DNA from: an uncultured Tissierellia bacterium
Lineage (GTDB): Bacteria; Bacillota; Clostridia; Tissierellales; Tissierellaceae
Reading direction: 5' to 3'
DNA length: 64,000 nucleotides
Assembly (NCBI GenBank): GCA_946402705.1
Contig: CAMIXG010000002.1
Location: 1 to 64,000 of the forward strand
The translations under genes and the position numbers were made by a program. Below the pieces are notes generated by a model that was not told the DNA's origin, searched no databases, and worked only from the letters and a program-made list of their open reading frames with translations. Shown here one piece after another: positions 52,523 through 61,097 of this stretch; the stretch's first letter is position 1; every line of letters begins with the position of its first letter.

Positions 52523-53353
52523 CAATTCATAGTCAAATTTTTCACCATCAGTATATTCTACATAGACTTTAAATCTACTATAGTTTTTGTTTAAGGCTAG
52601 GGCAGTTATAGTTTCATCTATGGCTAAATCTCTTGTCATTGGAAAGTTTAGAACCAGTATGTTATCTTCTATAAAAGCTTGTATATCATCTCCATAAAGA
52701 TATCTTTCATTGATATCATCTTCAAGAGAGGATTTTGCCAACTTATCTTTGGTTAAGAAATATTGAAGCTCTACATTCTTATTATTGTAGTCAATTTCTA
52801 TTTCCATATTTTTAACTCTATGATTGTTTGCCTGTTTAGTACCTAAAATCTCTTTTGTGCTTTCTTTTTCATCATGATTACTGCCATAATTAACTATTAG
52901 TTTATCTTCTTTAGGCACTAGGATTAGTTTAAGTTCCTTATCATACTTAATCATCTGATTGATTATATTACTTGTTTTTTCAGGTGATGATTTTAAAGTT
53001 TTACTTATATCTTCACTATTTGAGATACTAAAGTTCAAACTTTCCCAGGTCATAGGATCTGTAAGTTCATCAAAAATCAAACTAGAGTTTTCATTTTTAA
53101 ATTCGGTTTTAAAATTTTCCTTAGAAAAAAATAAGATTTGCCTAGTCAATATATTGGGATTTTTATTTTCATAGCTGGTATCATCTTTACTTATTTTTTT
53201 TTCTTTCTTTTTCTCATTTATTAAAGAGTATTCTAAAATCTGTTTTTGATAGGAATCATTAGATTTTTTTAATGAGAATACAGAAAAAGATAGGAAAATT
53301 ATTAAAACTATTAATAAAAAAATCAAAGCAAACGAAAATTTATTATTTTTCAT
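52511..53353 (-). CDS. Unrecognised membrane-anchored extracytoplasmic protein
   Basis: A 280-residue protein I do not recognise. Residues 7-28 form one membrane helix or uncleaved signal anchor (FALIFLLIVLIIFLSFSVFSL). A charged linker follows, rich in Lys, Glu and Asp (about 30-65). The remaining 215 residues look like two mixed alpha/beta modules with no Cys; the last part (AIDETITALALNKNYSRFKVYVEYTDGEKFDYEL) faintly recalls GerMN/sporulation-type beta-alpha domains, but I would not assign it. AGAGGTG precedes the ATG. It stands alone, convergent with the SAM-hydrolase family gene and divergent from prmA. Confidence 0.8.
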   Translation of the reverse strand: MKNNKFSFALIFLLIVLIIFLSFSVFSLKKSNDSYQKQILEYSLINEKKKEKKISKDDTSYENKNPNILTRQILFFSKENFKTEFKNENSSLIFDELTDPMTWESLNFSISNSEDISKTLKSSPEKTSNIINQMIKYDKELKLILVPKEDKLIVNYGSNHDEKESTKEILGTKQANNHRVKNMEIEIDYNNKNVELQYFLTKDKLAKSSLEDDINERYLYGDDIQAFIEDNILVLNFPMTRDLAIDETITALALNKNYSRFKVYVEYTDGEKFDYELKNK

Positions 53354-53459
53354 AAAAACACCTCTAAATAATTATACTGCAAAATTTATATTAGTAAAAT
53401 AACTAGTCTTTAAATCAGAGCTGATATATAATTATTCTAGTATGCGAAAGGATGATTAT

Positions 53460-54410
53460 ATGAAGTGGACTGAAGTAGCTGTTAAGTTTGAACAAGGTTT
53501 AGAAGAACTTATAACAAATAAATTATATACAATGGAAATAGAAGGACTTGCTGTTGAAGACCCAAGACACATAGAGTCTTTAGAACAAAGACCAGAAGAC
53601 TGGGATTATATAGATGAAGAGTTAATACAAAAAAAACTGGAAAGTATAAAGGATGACAGGATTACAATCAAGGTTTATTTTTCAGAAGATGAGATAGTAG
53701 AGGATAAGATAGCGGAAATAAAAGAATTATTAAGAGATGTAGTTGTAGAAGAAAAACCTATAGAAGTAACTACAAATAATGTTGAATCAAAAGACTGGTC
53801 AGAGAATTGGAAAAAATACTATAAGACTACTAGAGTTGGAGAAAAACTTATTATAAAGCCCAGTTGGGAAGAGTATGAAGAGCTCGATGGGGATATAGTA
53901 GTAGAACTTGACCCGGGTATGGCATTTGGTACTGGAACTCACGAAACAACATCCATGTGTGCTGAAGCTATAGAAAAATATATAACAAGTGAAGATAAGC
54001 TTTTAGATATAGGTACAGGTAGCGGAATACTTAGTATAATAGCTGCAAAGTTTGGTGCAAAAACTGTACTTGGAGTAGACTTAGATGATGATGCTGTTAG
54101 GGTAGCTAAAGAAAATGTAGAGAAAAACTCTGTAGAGGATATAGTAGAAATACGAGAAGGAGATTTATTTAAAATGATAGAGGGAAAATCAGATATAATC
54201 GTAGCTAATATAATGGCAGAAATTATAGCAGGAATGTGTTATGATGTTAAGAAATATTTAAAGGATAAAGGTATTTTTATATCATCTGGTATAATACTTG
54301 AAAGAATAGGTCTAGTTGAAAATGCACTACTAGATGCAGGGTTTGAAGTATTAGAAATAAATAGAAAAAATGAATGGGCTTGTATAGTTGCTAAAAATGG
54401 GAGGAACTAG
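53460..54410 (+). CDS. prmA: Ribosomal protein L11 methyltransferase
   Basis: A 316-residue SAM-dependent enzyme that methylates L11. The substrate-recognition domain is N-terminal (WTEVAVKFEQGLEELITNKLYTMEIEGLAVEDP). The catalytic domain has PGMAFGTGTHETTSMC, LLDIGTGSGILSIIAAKFGAK and DIIVANIMAEII. The ATG at 53460 follows GAAAGGATGA and is better than the tracked ATG at 53442. TATAAT at 53427-53432 may be its -10. It overlaps rsmE by one base. Confidence 0.96.
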   Translation: MKWTEVAVKFEQGLEELITNKLYTMEIEGLAVEDPRHIESLEQRPEDWDYIDEELIQKKLESIKDDRITIKVYFSEDEIVEDKIAEIKELLRDVVVEEKPIEVTTNNVESKDWSENWKKYYKTTRVGEKLIIKPSWEEYEELDGDIVVELDPGMAFGTGTHETTSMCAEAIEKYITSEDKLLDIGTGSGILSIIAAKFGAKTVLGVDLDDDAVRVAKENVEKNSVEDIVEIREGDLFKMIEGKSDIIVANIMAEIIAGMCYDVKKYLKDKGIFISSGIILERIGLVENALLDAGFEVLEINRKNEWACIVAKNGRN

Positions 54411-55144
54411 TGAATAGATTTTTTGTAGAACAAGAACAAATTGTAGATAAAAAAATCAACATCCTTGGTGATGATGTAAAACATATGTCGGGAGCCTTGA
54501 GATTGGAAATAGATGATGAGGTGGAAATTGTCTGTGACAACAAGGTATATCTTTGTAAAATAAGGGATATCAGTAAAAAAAATATAGAGCTGGATATACT
54601 GGAGGAAAGAGCTGGGAAAAATGAGGCAAGGACAAAGATAACTTTATATCAAGGTATAGCCAAGGGTAGTAAGATTGACTATATAGTGCAAAAAGGCACA
54701 GAGATTGGTATTACAGAATTTGTCATAGTTGAGACTGGAAGGTCAGTAGTTAAGATATCAGATGATAAGAAAAAATCATCTAAAATTGATAGATGGCAAA
54801 AGATAGCAGATGAAGCAGCTAAGCAATCCAAACGAGATATTTTACCAAAAGTTAGGGATATAATTTTATTTAAGGACTTGCTAGAAGAGATAAAAGGGAA
54901 GGAAAACGTATTTATACCTTATGAAAATGATTCTGGAAATAAATTTAAAGAGCTTATAAAAGCCATAAATTCTGATGAAGTATCAATTATAATTGGACCA
55001 GAAGGCGGATTTGAACAGTCAGAGGTTGATAAGGTTATAGAAAATGGAGGACATAGTATAACACTAGGCCCTAGAATATTAAGAACAGAGACGGCTGGTA
55101 TAGTAGCATCCAGTATAGTACTTTATGAAAGAGATGACATATAG
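54410..55144 (+). CDS. rsmE: 16S rRNA (uracil1498-N3)-methyltransferase
   Basis: A 244-residue SPOUT-class rRNA methyltransferase. GDDVKHMSGALRLEIDDEVEIV forms the PUA-like N-terminal part; ALAKG-type GIAKGSKIDYIVQKGTEIGI, IIGPEGGFEQSEVD and LGPRILRTETAGIVASSIV mark the knotted catalytic domain. It starts at GTG sharing a base with the prmA stop and follows GGGAGG. The order prmA-rsmE-mtaB is typical. Confidence 0.96.
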   Translation: MNRFFVEQEQIVDKKINILGDDVKHMSGALRLEIDDEVEIVCDNKVYLCKIRDISKKNIELDILEERAGKNEARTKITLYQGIAKGSKIDYIVQKGTEIGITEFVIVETGRSVVKISDDKKKSSKIDRWQKIADEAAKQSKRDILPKVRDIILFKDLLEEIKGKENVFIPYENDSGNKFKELIKAINSDEVSIIIGPEGGFEQSEVDKVIENGGHSITLGPRILRTETAGIVASSIVLYERDDI

Positions 55145-55154
55145 AGGTGAGGAT

Positions 55155-56456
55155 TTGAAAAAAGTAGCTTTTCATACTTTAGGATGTAAAGTAAATCAAT
55201 ATGAAACAGAAGCAATGGAAGAAATGTTTAAGAAAAACGGTTACAAGGTAGTTGAAGATGAAGATTTTGCAGATGTGTATGTCATAAATACATGCACGGT
55301 TACAAATATGTCAGATAGGAAATCTAGGCAGTTTATAAGAAGGGCAAAAAAATTAAATAACAAGGGAGTAGTTGCAGTTGTTGGGTGCTATTCACAAACA
55401 TCTCCTGAAGAGATAGAACAGATAGAAGATGTAGATGTAATAATTGGGACAACAAATAGAGATAAAGTGGTGGAACTTTGTGAAAAAGCAAAACTTGAAG
55501 ATAAGCAAATAAATATAGTTAAAGATGTAAAGTATAATAAGGAATTTGAAAAAATAAGAATAGAAGATTTATCCAATATGACTCGTGCCTATATAAAAAT
55601 ACAAGATGGCTGTAATATGTTTTGTTCTTATTGTATTATCCCCTATGCTAGAGGACCAATAAGAAGTAGAAACATAGAGGATATAGTAGAAGAAATCAAA
55701 GAACTTGGAGAAAAAGGCTTTAAGGAAGTTATTTTAACGGGAATCCATGTAGCATCATTTGGAAAGGATTTTGAAGACAAGAGAAATCTAATAGATTTAA
55801 TAAAATATATAGCGAATATAGACACTATAGATAGAATAAGATTTAGTTCTGTTGAGCCAAGACTTATAGATGATGAGTTTATGCAGACCTTGGTAGATAG
55901 TAAAAAGGCTTGTGACCATTTTCATTTATCCCTTCAATCAGGTTCAGATACAGTTCTTGAAAGAATGAATAGAAAGTATACTACAGATGAATACTTTGAA
56001 AAGGTAGAACTAATTAGAAAATATATGCCAAATGCTGGAATTACTACAGATATAATAGTTGGTTTTCCGGGAGAAACTGATGATGAATTTGAAGAAACCT
56101 TAAATTTTGTCAAAAAAGTAGGTTTTTCAAGATTGCATGTATTTAAGTATTCTAAGAGAGAAGGAACACCTGCTGCCACTATGGATAATCAAATAGATGG
56201 AAATATTCAAAATGATAGGTCTAGTAAACTCATAGCCTTGGGCGATAAAACTATGGAAGAGTTTGCAAAAAGCTTTATAGGTAAAAAAGCATCTATCTTG
56301 GTAGAGGAAAATTCAGATGGAAAGACTCTTGAAGGTTATACAAGTAATTATTTAAAGGTGAAAATTCCATACAATGGGAATTTAATAGGAAAAATAGTTG
56401 AAGTGGAAATTTTAGATTTTGAAGGAGAGTTATTGTTTGCCAGACCTCTTATCTAA
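55155..56456 (+). CDS. mtaB: tRNA (t6A37) methylthiotransferase MtaB
   Basis: A 433-residue radical SAM enzyme adding a methylthio group to t6A37 of tRNA. The N-terminal domain has three Cys (TLGCKVNQYETEAM, NTCTVTN, VVGCYSQ). The radical SAM cluster motif is CNMFCSYCIIPYARG. A TRAM domain ends the protein (KASILVEENSDGKTLEGYTSNYLKVKIPY). TTG at 55155 follows AGAGGTGAGG; the tracked ATG at 55125 lies inside rsmE. The pattern fits MtaB better than MiaB or RimO. Confidence 0.94.
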   Translation: MKKVAFHTLGCKVNQYETEAMEEMFKKNGYKVVEDEDFADVYVINTCTVTNMSDRKSRQFIRRAKKLNNKGVVAVVGCYSQTSPEEIEQIEDVDVIIGTTNRDKVVELCEKAKLEDKQINIVKDVKYNKEFEKIRIEDLSNMTRAYIKIQDGCNMFCSYCIIPYARGPIRSRNIEDIVEEIKELGEKGFKEVILTGIHVASFGKDFEDKRNLIDLIKYIANIDTIDRIRFSSVEPRLIDDEFMQTLVDSKKACDHFHLSLQSGSDTVLERMNRKYTTDEYFEKVELIRKYMPNAGITTDIIVGFPGETDDEFEETLNFVKKVGFSRLHVFKYSKREGTPAATMDNQIDGNIQNDRSSKLIALGDKTMEEFAKSFIGKKASILVEENSDGKTLEGYTSNYLKVKIPYNGNLIGKIVEVEILDFEGELLFARPLI

Positions 56457-56488
56457 ATTTTAACTATATATTTGAAGGAGGTGATTTC

Positions 56489-56827
56489 ATGGATTGTATT
56501 TTTTGTAAAATAGCAAATAAGGAGATACCAAGTACAGTTGTCTATGAGGATGAAAAAATCTTAATATTTGAGGATTTAGAACCACAAGCACCAGTACATT
56601 TACTAATAGTTCCTAAAAAACATATAGAATCTTTAAATGATATGACAGAAGAAGATATAGAATTGTTTGGACACATAATGCATAAAGCTGCTTTTATAGC
56701 TAAGGAAAAAGGTTTAACTAAGGGCTATAGAGTTGTAAATAATTGTGGAGTAGATGGAGGACAAACTGTAGGACATGTTCACTATCATTTATTAGGTGGA
56801 AGGGAATTGCAGTGGCCACCAGGTTAA
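56489..56827 (+). CDS. HIT family protein (HINT type)
   Basis: A 112-residue nucleotide-binding hydrolase. CIFCKIANKEIPSTVVYEDEKILIFEDLEPQAPVHLLIVPKKH starts the fold and HVHYHLLGGRELQWPPG holds the histidine triad. This form acts on purine phosphoramidates in known homologues. AAGGAGGTGATTTC precedes the ATG. It lies between mtaB and rpsU, the usual order. Confidence 0.95.
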   Translation: MDCIFCKIANKEIPSTVVYEDEKILIFEDLEPQAPVHLLIVPKKHIESLNDMTEEDIELFGHIMHKAAFIAKEKGLTKGYRVVNNCGVDGGQTVGHVHYHLLGGRELQWPPG

Positions 56828-56834
56828 AAACTAG

Positions 56835-56863
56835 TTGAATTATGCTATTACTTGTAGTATAAT
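56835..56863 (+). promoter_or_regulatory. Promoter of rpsU
   Basis: TTGAAT (56835-56840) and a perfect TATAAT (56858-56863) are 17 bases apart. The mRNA leader would be about 60 bases. Confidence 0.8.
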
Positions 56864-56932
56864 TGGATGGTAATATGTATTTTTATTGATAATAGTATTT
56901 AGTACTCTTGTGGTGGAGAGGGGGGAAATTAA

Positions 56933-57124
56933 ATGTCAGAAATTAAAGTAGGAGATAGCGAATCTCTAGAAAATGCGTTAAAAAGATTCAGAAGACAATG
57001 TTCGAGAGCTGGAATCATAGGCGAAGCAAGAAAAAGAAAGCATTATGAAAAACCAAGCGTAAAGAAAAAAAGAAAATCTGAGGAAGCACAAAGACGTGCT
57101 CACAAAACTAGAAAATCATTCTAA
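56933..57124 (+). CDS. rpsU: Ribosomal protein S21
   Basis: A 63-residue small-subunit protein: [42 protein letters not shown]-like, ending in a basic tail ([18 protein letters not shown]). The RBS GGAGAGGGGGG is purine-rich and strong. It is cotranscribed with yqeY, as in most Firmicutes. Confidence 0.98.
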   Translation: MSEIKVGDSESLENALKRFRRQCSRAGIIGEARKRKHYEKPSVKKKRKSEEAQRRAHKTRKSF

Positions 57125-57157
57125 TTGATGATTGTAATTTTATAAGAAGGTGAATTT

Positions 57158-57601
57158 ATGTCCCTTAAAGAAATCCTAATGGAAGACTTAAAGGATTCCA
57201 TGAAAAACAAAGATACTATTAGAAAGAATACTATAACTATGGTAAGAGCCGCAATTAAACAAGAGGAAGTAGACGATAAAAAGGAATTATCTGAAGAAGA
57301 AATAATTACCATAATCAACAAGCAATTAAAAGAGAGACGCCACTCAATTGAAGAATTTCAAAAAGGCGATAGACAAGACCTTATTGATAAATGCGAACTA
57401 GAAATAGAAGTATTACTTAAATACTTACCAAAACAACTTTCAGAAGAGGAACTACAACAAATAGTTGTAGATACTATAAAAGAAGTAAATGCAGAGTCAA
57501 TGAAGGACATGGGTAAAATCATGGGCGCAGTTATGCCTAAGATAAAAGGCAAAGCTGATGGTAATATGGTAAATACAATAATTAAAAAATATTTTGATTA
57601 A
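57158..57601 (+). CDS. yqeY: GatB/YqeY domain protein
   Basis: A 147-residue protein homologous to the tail domain of GatB, the tRNA-amidotransferase subunit. Motifs are SLKEILMEDLKDSMKNKDTIRKNTITMVRAAIKQEEVD, EEFQKGDRQDLIDKCELEIEVLLKYLPKQLSEEEL and DMGKIMGAVMPKIKGKADGNMVN. Its exact function is unknown, though tRNA or ribosome contact is assumed. It follows rpsU by 33 bases. Confidence 0.94.
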   Translation: MSLKEILMEDLKDSMKNKDTIRKNTITMVRAAIKQEEVDDKKELSEEEIITIINKQLKERRHSIEEFQKGDRQDLIDKCELEIEVLLKYLPKQLSEEELQQIVVDTIKEVNAESMKDMGKIMGAVMPKIKGKADGNMVNTIIKKYFD

Positions 57602-57607
57602 TAGATT

Positions 57608-57640
57608 AAGTAACCTGTTTTCAGGTTACTTATTGTTTTT
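57608..57640 (+). terminator. Terminator after yqeY
   Basis: AAGTAACCTG and CAGGTTACTT pair perfectly around TTTT, followed by ATTGTTTTTT. Confidence 0.9.
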
Positions 57641-57652
57641 TAAGCAAAAAAA

Positions 57653-57675
57653 TTTATACATTCTTTATGTATAAA
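57653..57675. promoter_or_regulatory. Inverted repeat upstream of the nfeD-floA run
   Basis: TTTATACAT and ATGTATAAA form a perfect 9-base inverted repeat around TCTTT, 84 bases before the nfeD start. It has the size and symmetry of a repressor operator. Being AT-only apart from the central C/G pair, it may also occur by chance. Confidence 0.4.
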
Positions 57676-57758
57676 CTAGGATATTTATAGTAATATATAA
57701 GTATCAGGGTATAAATATAGCTATAAGAGACTTATTTTCTAAAAAAGGAGGTTGCTTC

Positions 57759-58229
57759 ATGGAGAATTATATAGATATTTTACAGATAATATTTTTAGTA
57801 ATGGGAATACTACTTATCATGTTAGAAATAATCATACCAGGCTTTGGGATACCAGGAATAACAGGTACAATATTTTTAATAGTAGGGGTGTTTTTATACA
57901 AGGAAAGTATGATGGTTAGCCTGATGTATTTGGTTTCTGCAATTATAATAGCTTGTATACTAGGCTTTATAATAGGAAATATATTAAAGGTTACAGGAAG
58001 ATTAGACAACATAGTACTTGATAAAAAAGAAGTAAAAACTTTAGAAAATGAAAATAGCAAATATTTAGGAAAACAAGGAAAGACAAAAACTATTTTAAGA
58101 CCCTCAGGATTTATGGACATCGATGGTGAAAGAGTAGATGTGGTGACAAAGGGAGAATACATACCTGAAGATTCTCTAGTGGAAGTAGTAGAAGTAGATG
58201 GCAGTAGTATAATTGTTAGGAGGGTTTAG
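57759..58229 (+). CDS. NfeD-like membrane protein
   Basis: A 156-residue short NfeD protein, without the protease domain. Membrane helices occupy about residues 8-75 (IIFLVMGILLIMLEIIIPGFGIPGITGTIFLIVGVFL is typical). The C-terminal OB-fold domain has LGKQGKTKTILRPSGFMDIDGERVDVVTKGEYIPEDSLVEVVEVDGSSIIVRRV. NfeD proteins work with flotillins, and floA follows directly with no gap. AAAGGAGG precedes the ATG. Confidence 0.93.
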   Translation: MENYIDILQIIFLVMGILLIMLEIIIPGFGIPGITGTIFLIVGVFLYKESMMVSLMYLVSAIIIACILGFIIGNILKVTGRLDNIVLDKKEVKTLENENSKYLGKQGKTKTILRPSGFMDIDGERVDVVTKGEYIPEDSLVEVVEVDGSSIIVRRV

Positions 58230-59201
58230 ATGAGAATATTAATTTTGTTTCCATTTATAGTATTAGCATTAGTTGTGTTTTTTAGTTTTATACCAGTAGG
58301 ATTATGGATTACAGCATATTTTTCTGGTGTTAAGATAAGTATGTCTACTCTTATAGGAATGAGACTTAGAAGAGTATCGCCAAATAGAATAATACAACCT
58401 ATGATAAAAGGAACTAAGGCAGGAGTAGAAGTAAATGTAGATGATTTAGAGGCGCATTATCTAGCAGGAGGTAATATAAATACTCTAGTGGATGCGCTTA
58501 TTGCAGCTCAAAGAGCAAATATAAATTTACCATTTGAAAGGGCAGCAGCTATAGATTTGGCAGGAAGAAATGTATTAGAGGCAGTTCAAGTATCAGTCAA
58601 CCCAAAAGTTATAGAAACACCACAAATAGCCGCAGTTGCTAAAAATGGTATAGAGGTTATAGCTAAGGCTAAGGTAACTGTTAGAGCCAATATAGAAAGA
58701 TTAATTGGGGGAGCAGGAGAAGAGACAATAATCGCCAGAGTCGGAGAAGGTATCGTAACTACAATAGGTAGTTCTGGATCCCATGAAGATGTACTTGAAA
58801 ATCCTGATAGTATATCACAAACTGTACTAGCAAGAGGACTTGATTCAGGTACTGCTTTTGAAATCCTATCAATAGATATAGCTGATGTAGATGTAGGAAG
58901 AAATATAGGAGCTAAACTTCAAATGGATCAGGCTGATGCAGATAAAAAAATAGCTGAAGCTAAGGCTGAAGAGAGAAGAGCCATGGCAGTTGCTAAGGAA
59001 CAAGAGATGATAGCTGATGTTCAAGCCATGAGAGCTAAGGTTATAGAAGCTGAGTCTAGAGTACCACTTGCAATAGCAGATGCACTTGAAAAAGGCAATA
59101 TGGGAGTTATGGATTACTATAATATGAAAAATGTACTTGCAGATACTACTATGAGAGATTCAATAGCAGGTACTACAACTAAAGATAAAAAAGATAATTA
59201 A
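58230..59201 (+). CDS. floA: Flotillin-like protein FloA
   Basis: A 323-residue SPFH protein that scaffolds membrane microdomains. A short hydrophobic segment ([31 protein letters not shown]) inserts in the membrane. The SPFH domain follows ([36 protein letters not shown]), and then the Ala/Glu-rich flotillin repeats ([21 protein letters not shown]). Length is normal for FloA/YqfA. It begins at the base after the nfeD stop with AGGAGG inside nfeD. Confidence 0.96.
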   Translation: MRILILFPFIVLALVVFFSFIPVGLWITAYFSGVKISMSTLIGMRLRRVSPNRIIQPMIKGTKAGVEVNVDDLEAHYLAGGNINTLVDALIAAQRANINLPFERAAAIDLAGRNVLEAVQVSVNPKVIETPQIAAVAKNGIEVIAKAKVTVRANIERLIGGAGEETIIARVGEGIVTTIGSSGSHEDVLENPDSISQTVLARGLDSGTAFEILSIDIADVDVGRNIGAKLQMDQADADKKIAEAKAEERRAMAVAKEQEMIADVQAMRAKVIEAESRVPLAIADALEKGNMGVMDYYNMKNVLADTTMRDSIAGTTTKDKKDN

Positions 59202-59212
59202 GAGGTGTAAAA

Positions 59213-59653
59213 ATGCCTAAATTACTCATAGCATTTATTTTGTTTTTGTTAGCCAGTTATTTTGATAAGGCTTCTAAGAAGAAATCAAAAAAAGCTGGAG
59301 AAATTAAATTTGATGAGATTGAATATAAAGATAGTGAATATGGAAGAATGAAAGAAAAGATAAAACGACATGCAGAAAATGGATATTCGGAATTTATTGA
59401 TATAATGGATGACATGGATTCTGATGAAATTGTGACTGCAAAAGAGAAAGAATATGAAAAAATGCAGGAAGAGTTAAGACTTCAACTTAGAAAGGTTGAA
59501 GAGTTTCAAGAACAGCTTATAAAGAGAGAAAGGGCTATAAAAAAAAGAGAATTAGAATTAGATAGCCTAGAAGCAGAAGAAAAGACTATGTCAAGAAATG
59601 ATATAGTCAATGGTGTTATATTTGCAGAAGTATTAAAAAGACCCAAGTTTTAA
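59213..59653 (+). CDS. Unrecognised coiled-coil membrane-anchored protein
   Basis: A 146-residue protein I do not recognise. One N-terminal helix (LLIAFILFLLASYF) is followed by a very basic stretch (KASKKKSKK) and a long predicted coiled coil of Glu, Lys and Gln residues (KEKEYEKMQEELRLQLRKVEEFQEQLIKRERAIKKRELELDSLEAEE). It sits between floA and phoH, where spore formers usually have yqfB/yqfC/yqfD. A role at flotillin assemblies is possible from position only. GAGGTG precedes the ATG. Confidence 0.8.
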   Translation: MPKLLIAFILFLLASYFDKASKKKSKKAGEIKFDEIEYKDSEYGRMKEKIKRHAENGYSEFIDIMDDMDSDEIVTAKEKEYEKMQEELRLQLRKVEEFQEQLIKRERAIKKRELELDSLEAEEKTMSRNDIVNGVIFAEVLKRPKF

Positions 59654-59669
59654 ATAGGAGGAAGTTTTA

Positions 59670-60632
59670 TTGACAGTTGTTAGTGGAAAAGTTAAAATAC
59701 CAAAAAATGTAGAAGCTAGAGATGTATTTGGAAAGCTAGATGAAAATGTAAAAATTATAGAAACTGAACTAGATTTAAGTATAGGACTTGAAGATTCTAA
59801 TATCATTATAACTGGAGAAGAAAAACTATTAGAGCTTGGAATACAGGCTATTGAGTATATAATAATGTCCTTAGAATCCAAAGAAGAAGTAAACAAAGAT
59901 TCTATACTTAAAAATATAGATAGCCTAATAAAGAAAAACAATATTGATACAAAGAAAATATTGGATTATACAGTAGCTAAAACATCAAGGGGAAAGTTTG
60001 TAAAACCAAAGACCCTTGGGCAAAAAAGATATCTTGAGGCTATAAATAACAATTTTATAACTTTTGGAATAGGACCAGCAGGAACGGGGAAAACCTATTT
60101 AGCTATAGCTATGGCAGCAGAAGCCCTAAGGCAAAAAGAAGTAGACAGAATTATACTAACTAGGCCTGCTGTTGAAGCAGGAGAGAACTTAGGTTTTTTA
60201 CCAGGGGATTTACAAGATAAGGTAGATCCCTATTTAAGACCTGTATATGATGCTTTATATGACATATTGGGTGTGGAAATTTGTAAAAAATATATTGAAA
60301 GGGGAATTATAGAGATAGCTCCTCTTGCATATATGAGAGGAAGAACTTTAGATTCTGCCTATATAATATTGGATGAGGCACAAAACTCAACTAATGAACA
60401 AATGAAGATGATTTTAACCAGAATTGGAAAAAATTCAAAGCTAGTTGTAACAGGAGATATAACTCAAATAGACTTGAATAAAAAGGATTCAGGGCTTAAA
60501 AATATTGGTAAGATATTGAAAAATATAAAAGGCATAGAATTTTCATATTTAACAAAGGATGATATTGTTAGGCATCACATTGTTCAAAAAATAATAGAAG
60601 CATATGAAAGGTATGATAATAAAAATGACTAA
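59670..60632 (+). CDS. phoH: PhoH family ATPase
   Basis: A 320-residue P-loop ATPase beginning at TTG after AGGAGG. The N-terminal part resembles a KH-type domain. The nucleotide site is [17 protein letters not shown], followed by [41 protein letters not shown]-like [23 protein letters not shown] and [10 protein letters not shown]. Likely an RNA helicase or RNase-linked ATPase, working beside YbeY, whose gene overlaps its end. Confidence 0.95.
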   Translation: MTVVSGKVKIPKNVEARDVFGKLDENVKIIETELDLSIGLEDSNIIITGEEKLLELGIQAIEYIIMSLESKEEVNKDSILKNIDSLIKKNNIDTKKILDYTVAKTSRGKFVKPKTLGQKRYLEAINNNFITFGIGPAGTGKTYLAIAMAAEALRQKEVDRIILTRPAVEAGENLGFLPGDLQDKVDPYLRPVYDALYDILGVEICKKYIERGIIEIAPLAYMRGRTLDSAYIILDEAQNSTNEQMKMILTRIGKNSKLVVTGDITQIDLNKKDSGLKNIGKILKNIKGIEFSYLTKDDIVRHHIVQKIIEAYERYDNKND

Positions 60633-61089
60633 ATCAGAAGTGTTTATAGATAATAGACAAGGCGTTGAAATAGATAAAGACTTAGAAGCTGGTATACTAC
60701 TAGCTATAACAACAGTGCTTGAATATGAAGATATGGATTTAGATTATGAAGTTAGTCTTTCATTTGTAGATAATGAAGAAATTAGAGAATTAAATAAAAA
60801 CTTTAGAAACATAGATAGGGAAACAGATGTATTATCTTTTCCTAACATAGAAGATTTTGAACTAGATTATGACTTTGGACCTAAACTACTTGGAGATATA
60901 GTGATATCACTGGAGAAGGCTAAGGAGCAGGCAAAAGAATATAAGCATTCATTTGAGAGGGAGATTATATATTTAACAGTCCATAGTATGTTACATCTTT
61001 TAGGTTATGATCATATGGAAGAAGAAGAAAAATTAATTATGCGAGGAAAAGAAAAAGAGATAATGAATATACTTAAAGTGTTTAAATAG
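60625..61089 (+). CDS. ybeY: Endoribonuclease YbeY (rRNA maturation)
   Basis: A 154-residue metallo-RNase. The zinc site is [18 protein letters not shown] (HxxxHxxxxxH), preceded by [10 protein letters not shown]-type [14 protein letters not shown] and [11 protein letters not shown]. Three ATGs are possible; I chose 60625, which overlaps phoH by eight bases and is 12 bases from GAAAGGT. The tracked start at 60604 has no RBS. Confidence 0.95.
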   Translation: MTKSEVFIDNRQGVEIDKDLEAGILLAITTVLEYEDMDLDYEVSLSFVDNEEIRELNKNFRNIDRETDVLSFPNIEDFELDYDFGPKLLGDIVISLEKAKEQAKEYKHSFEREIIYLTVHSMLHLLGYDHMEEEEKLIMRGKEKEIMNILKVFK

Positions 61090-61097
61090 GTGGATTT

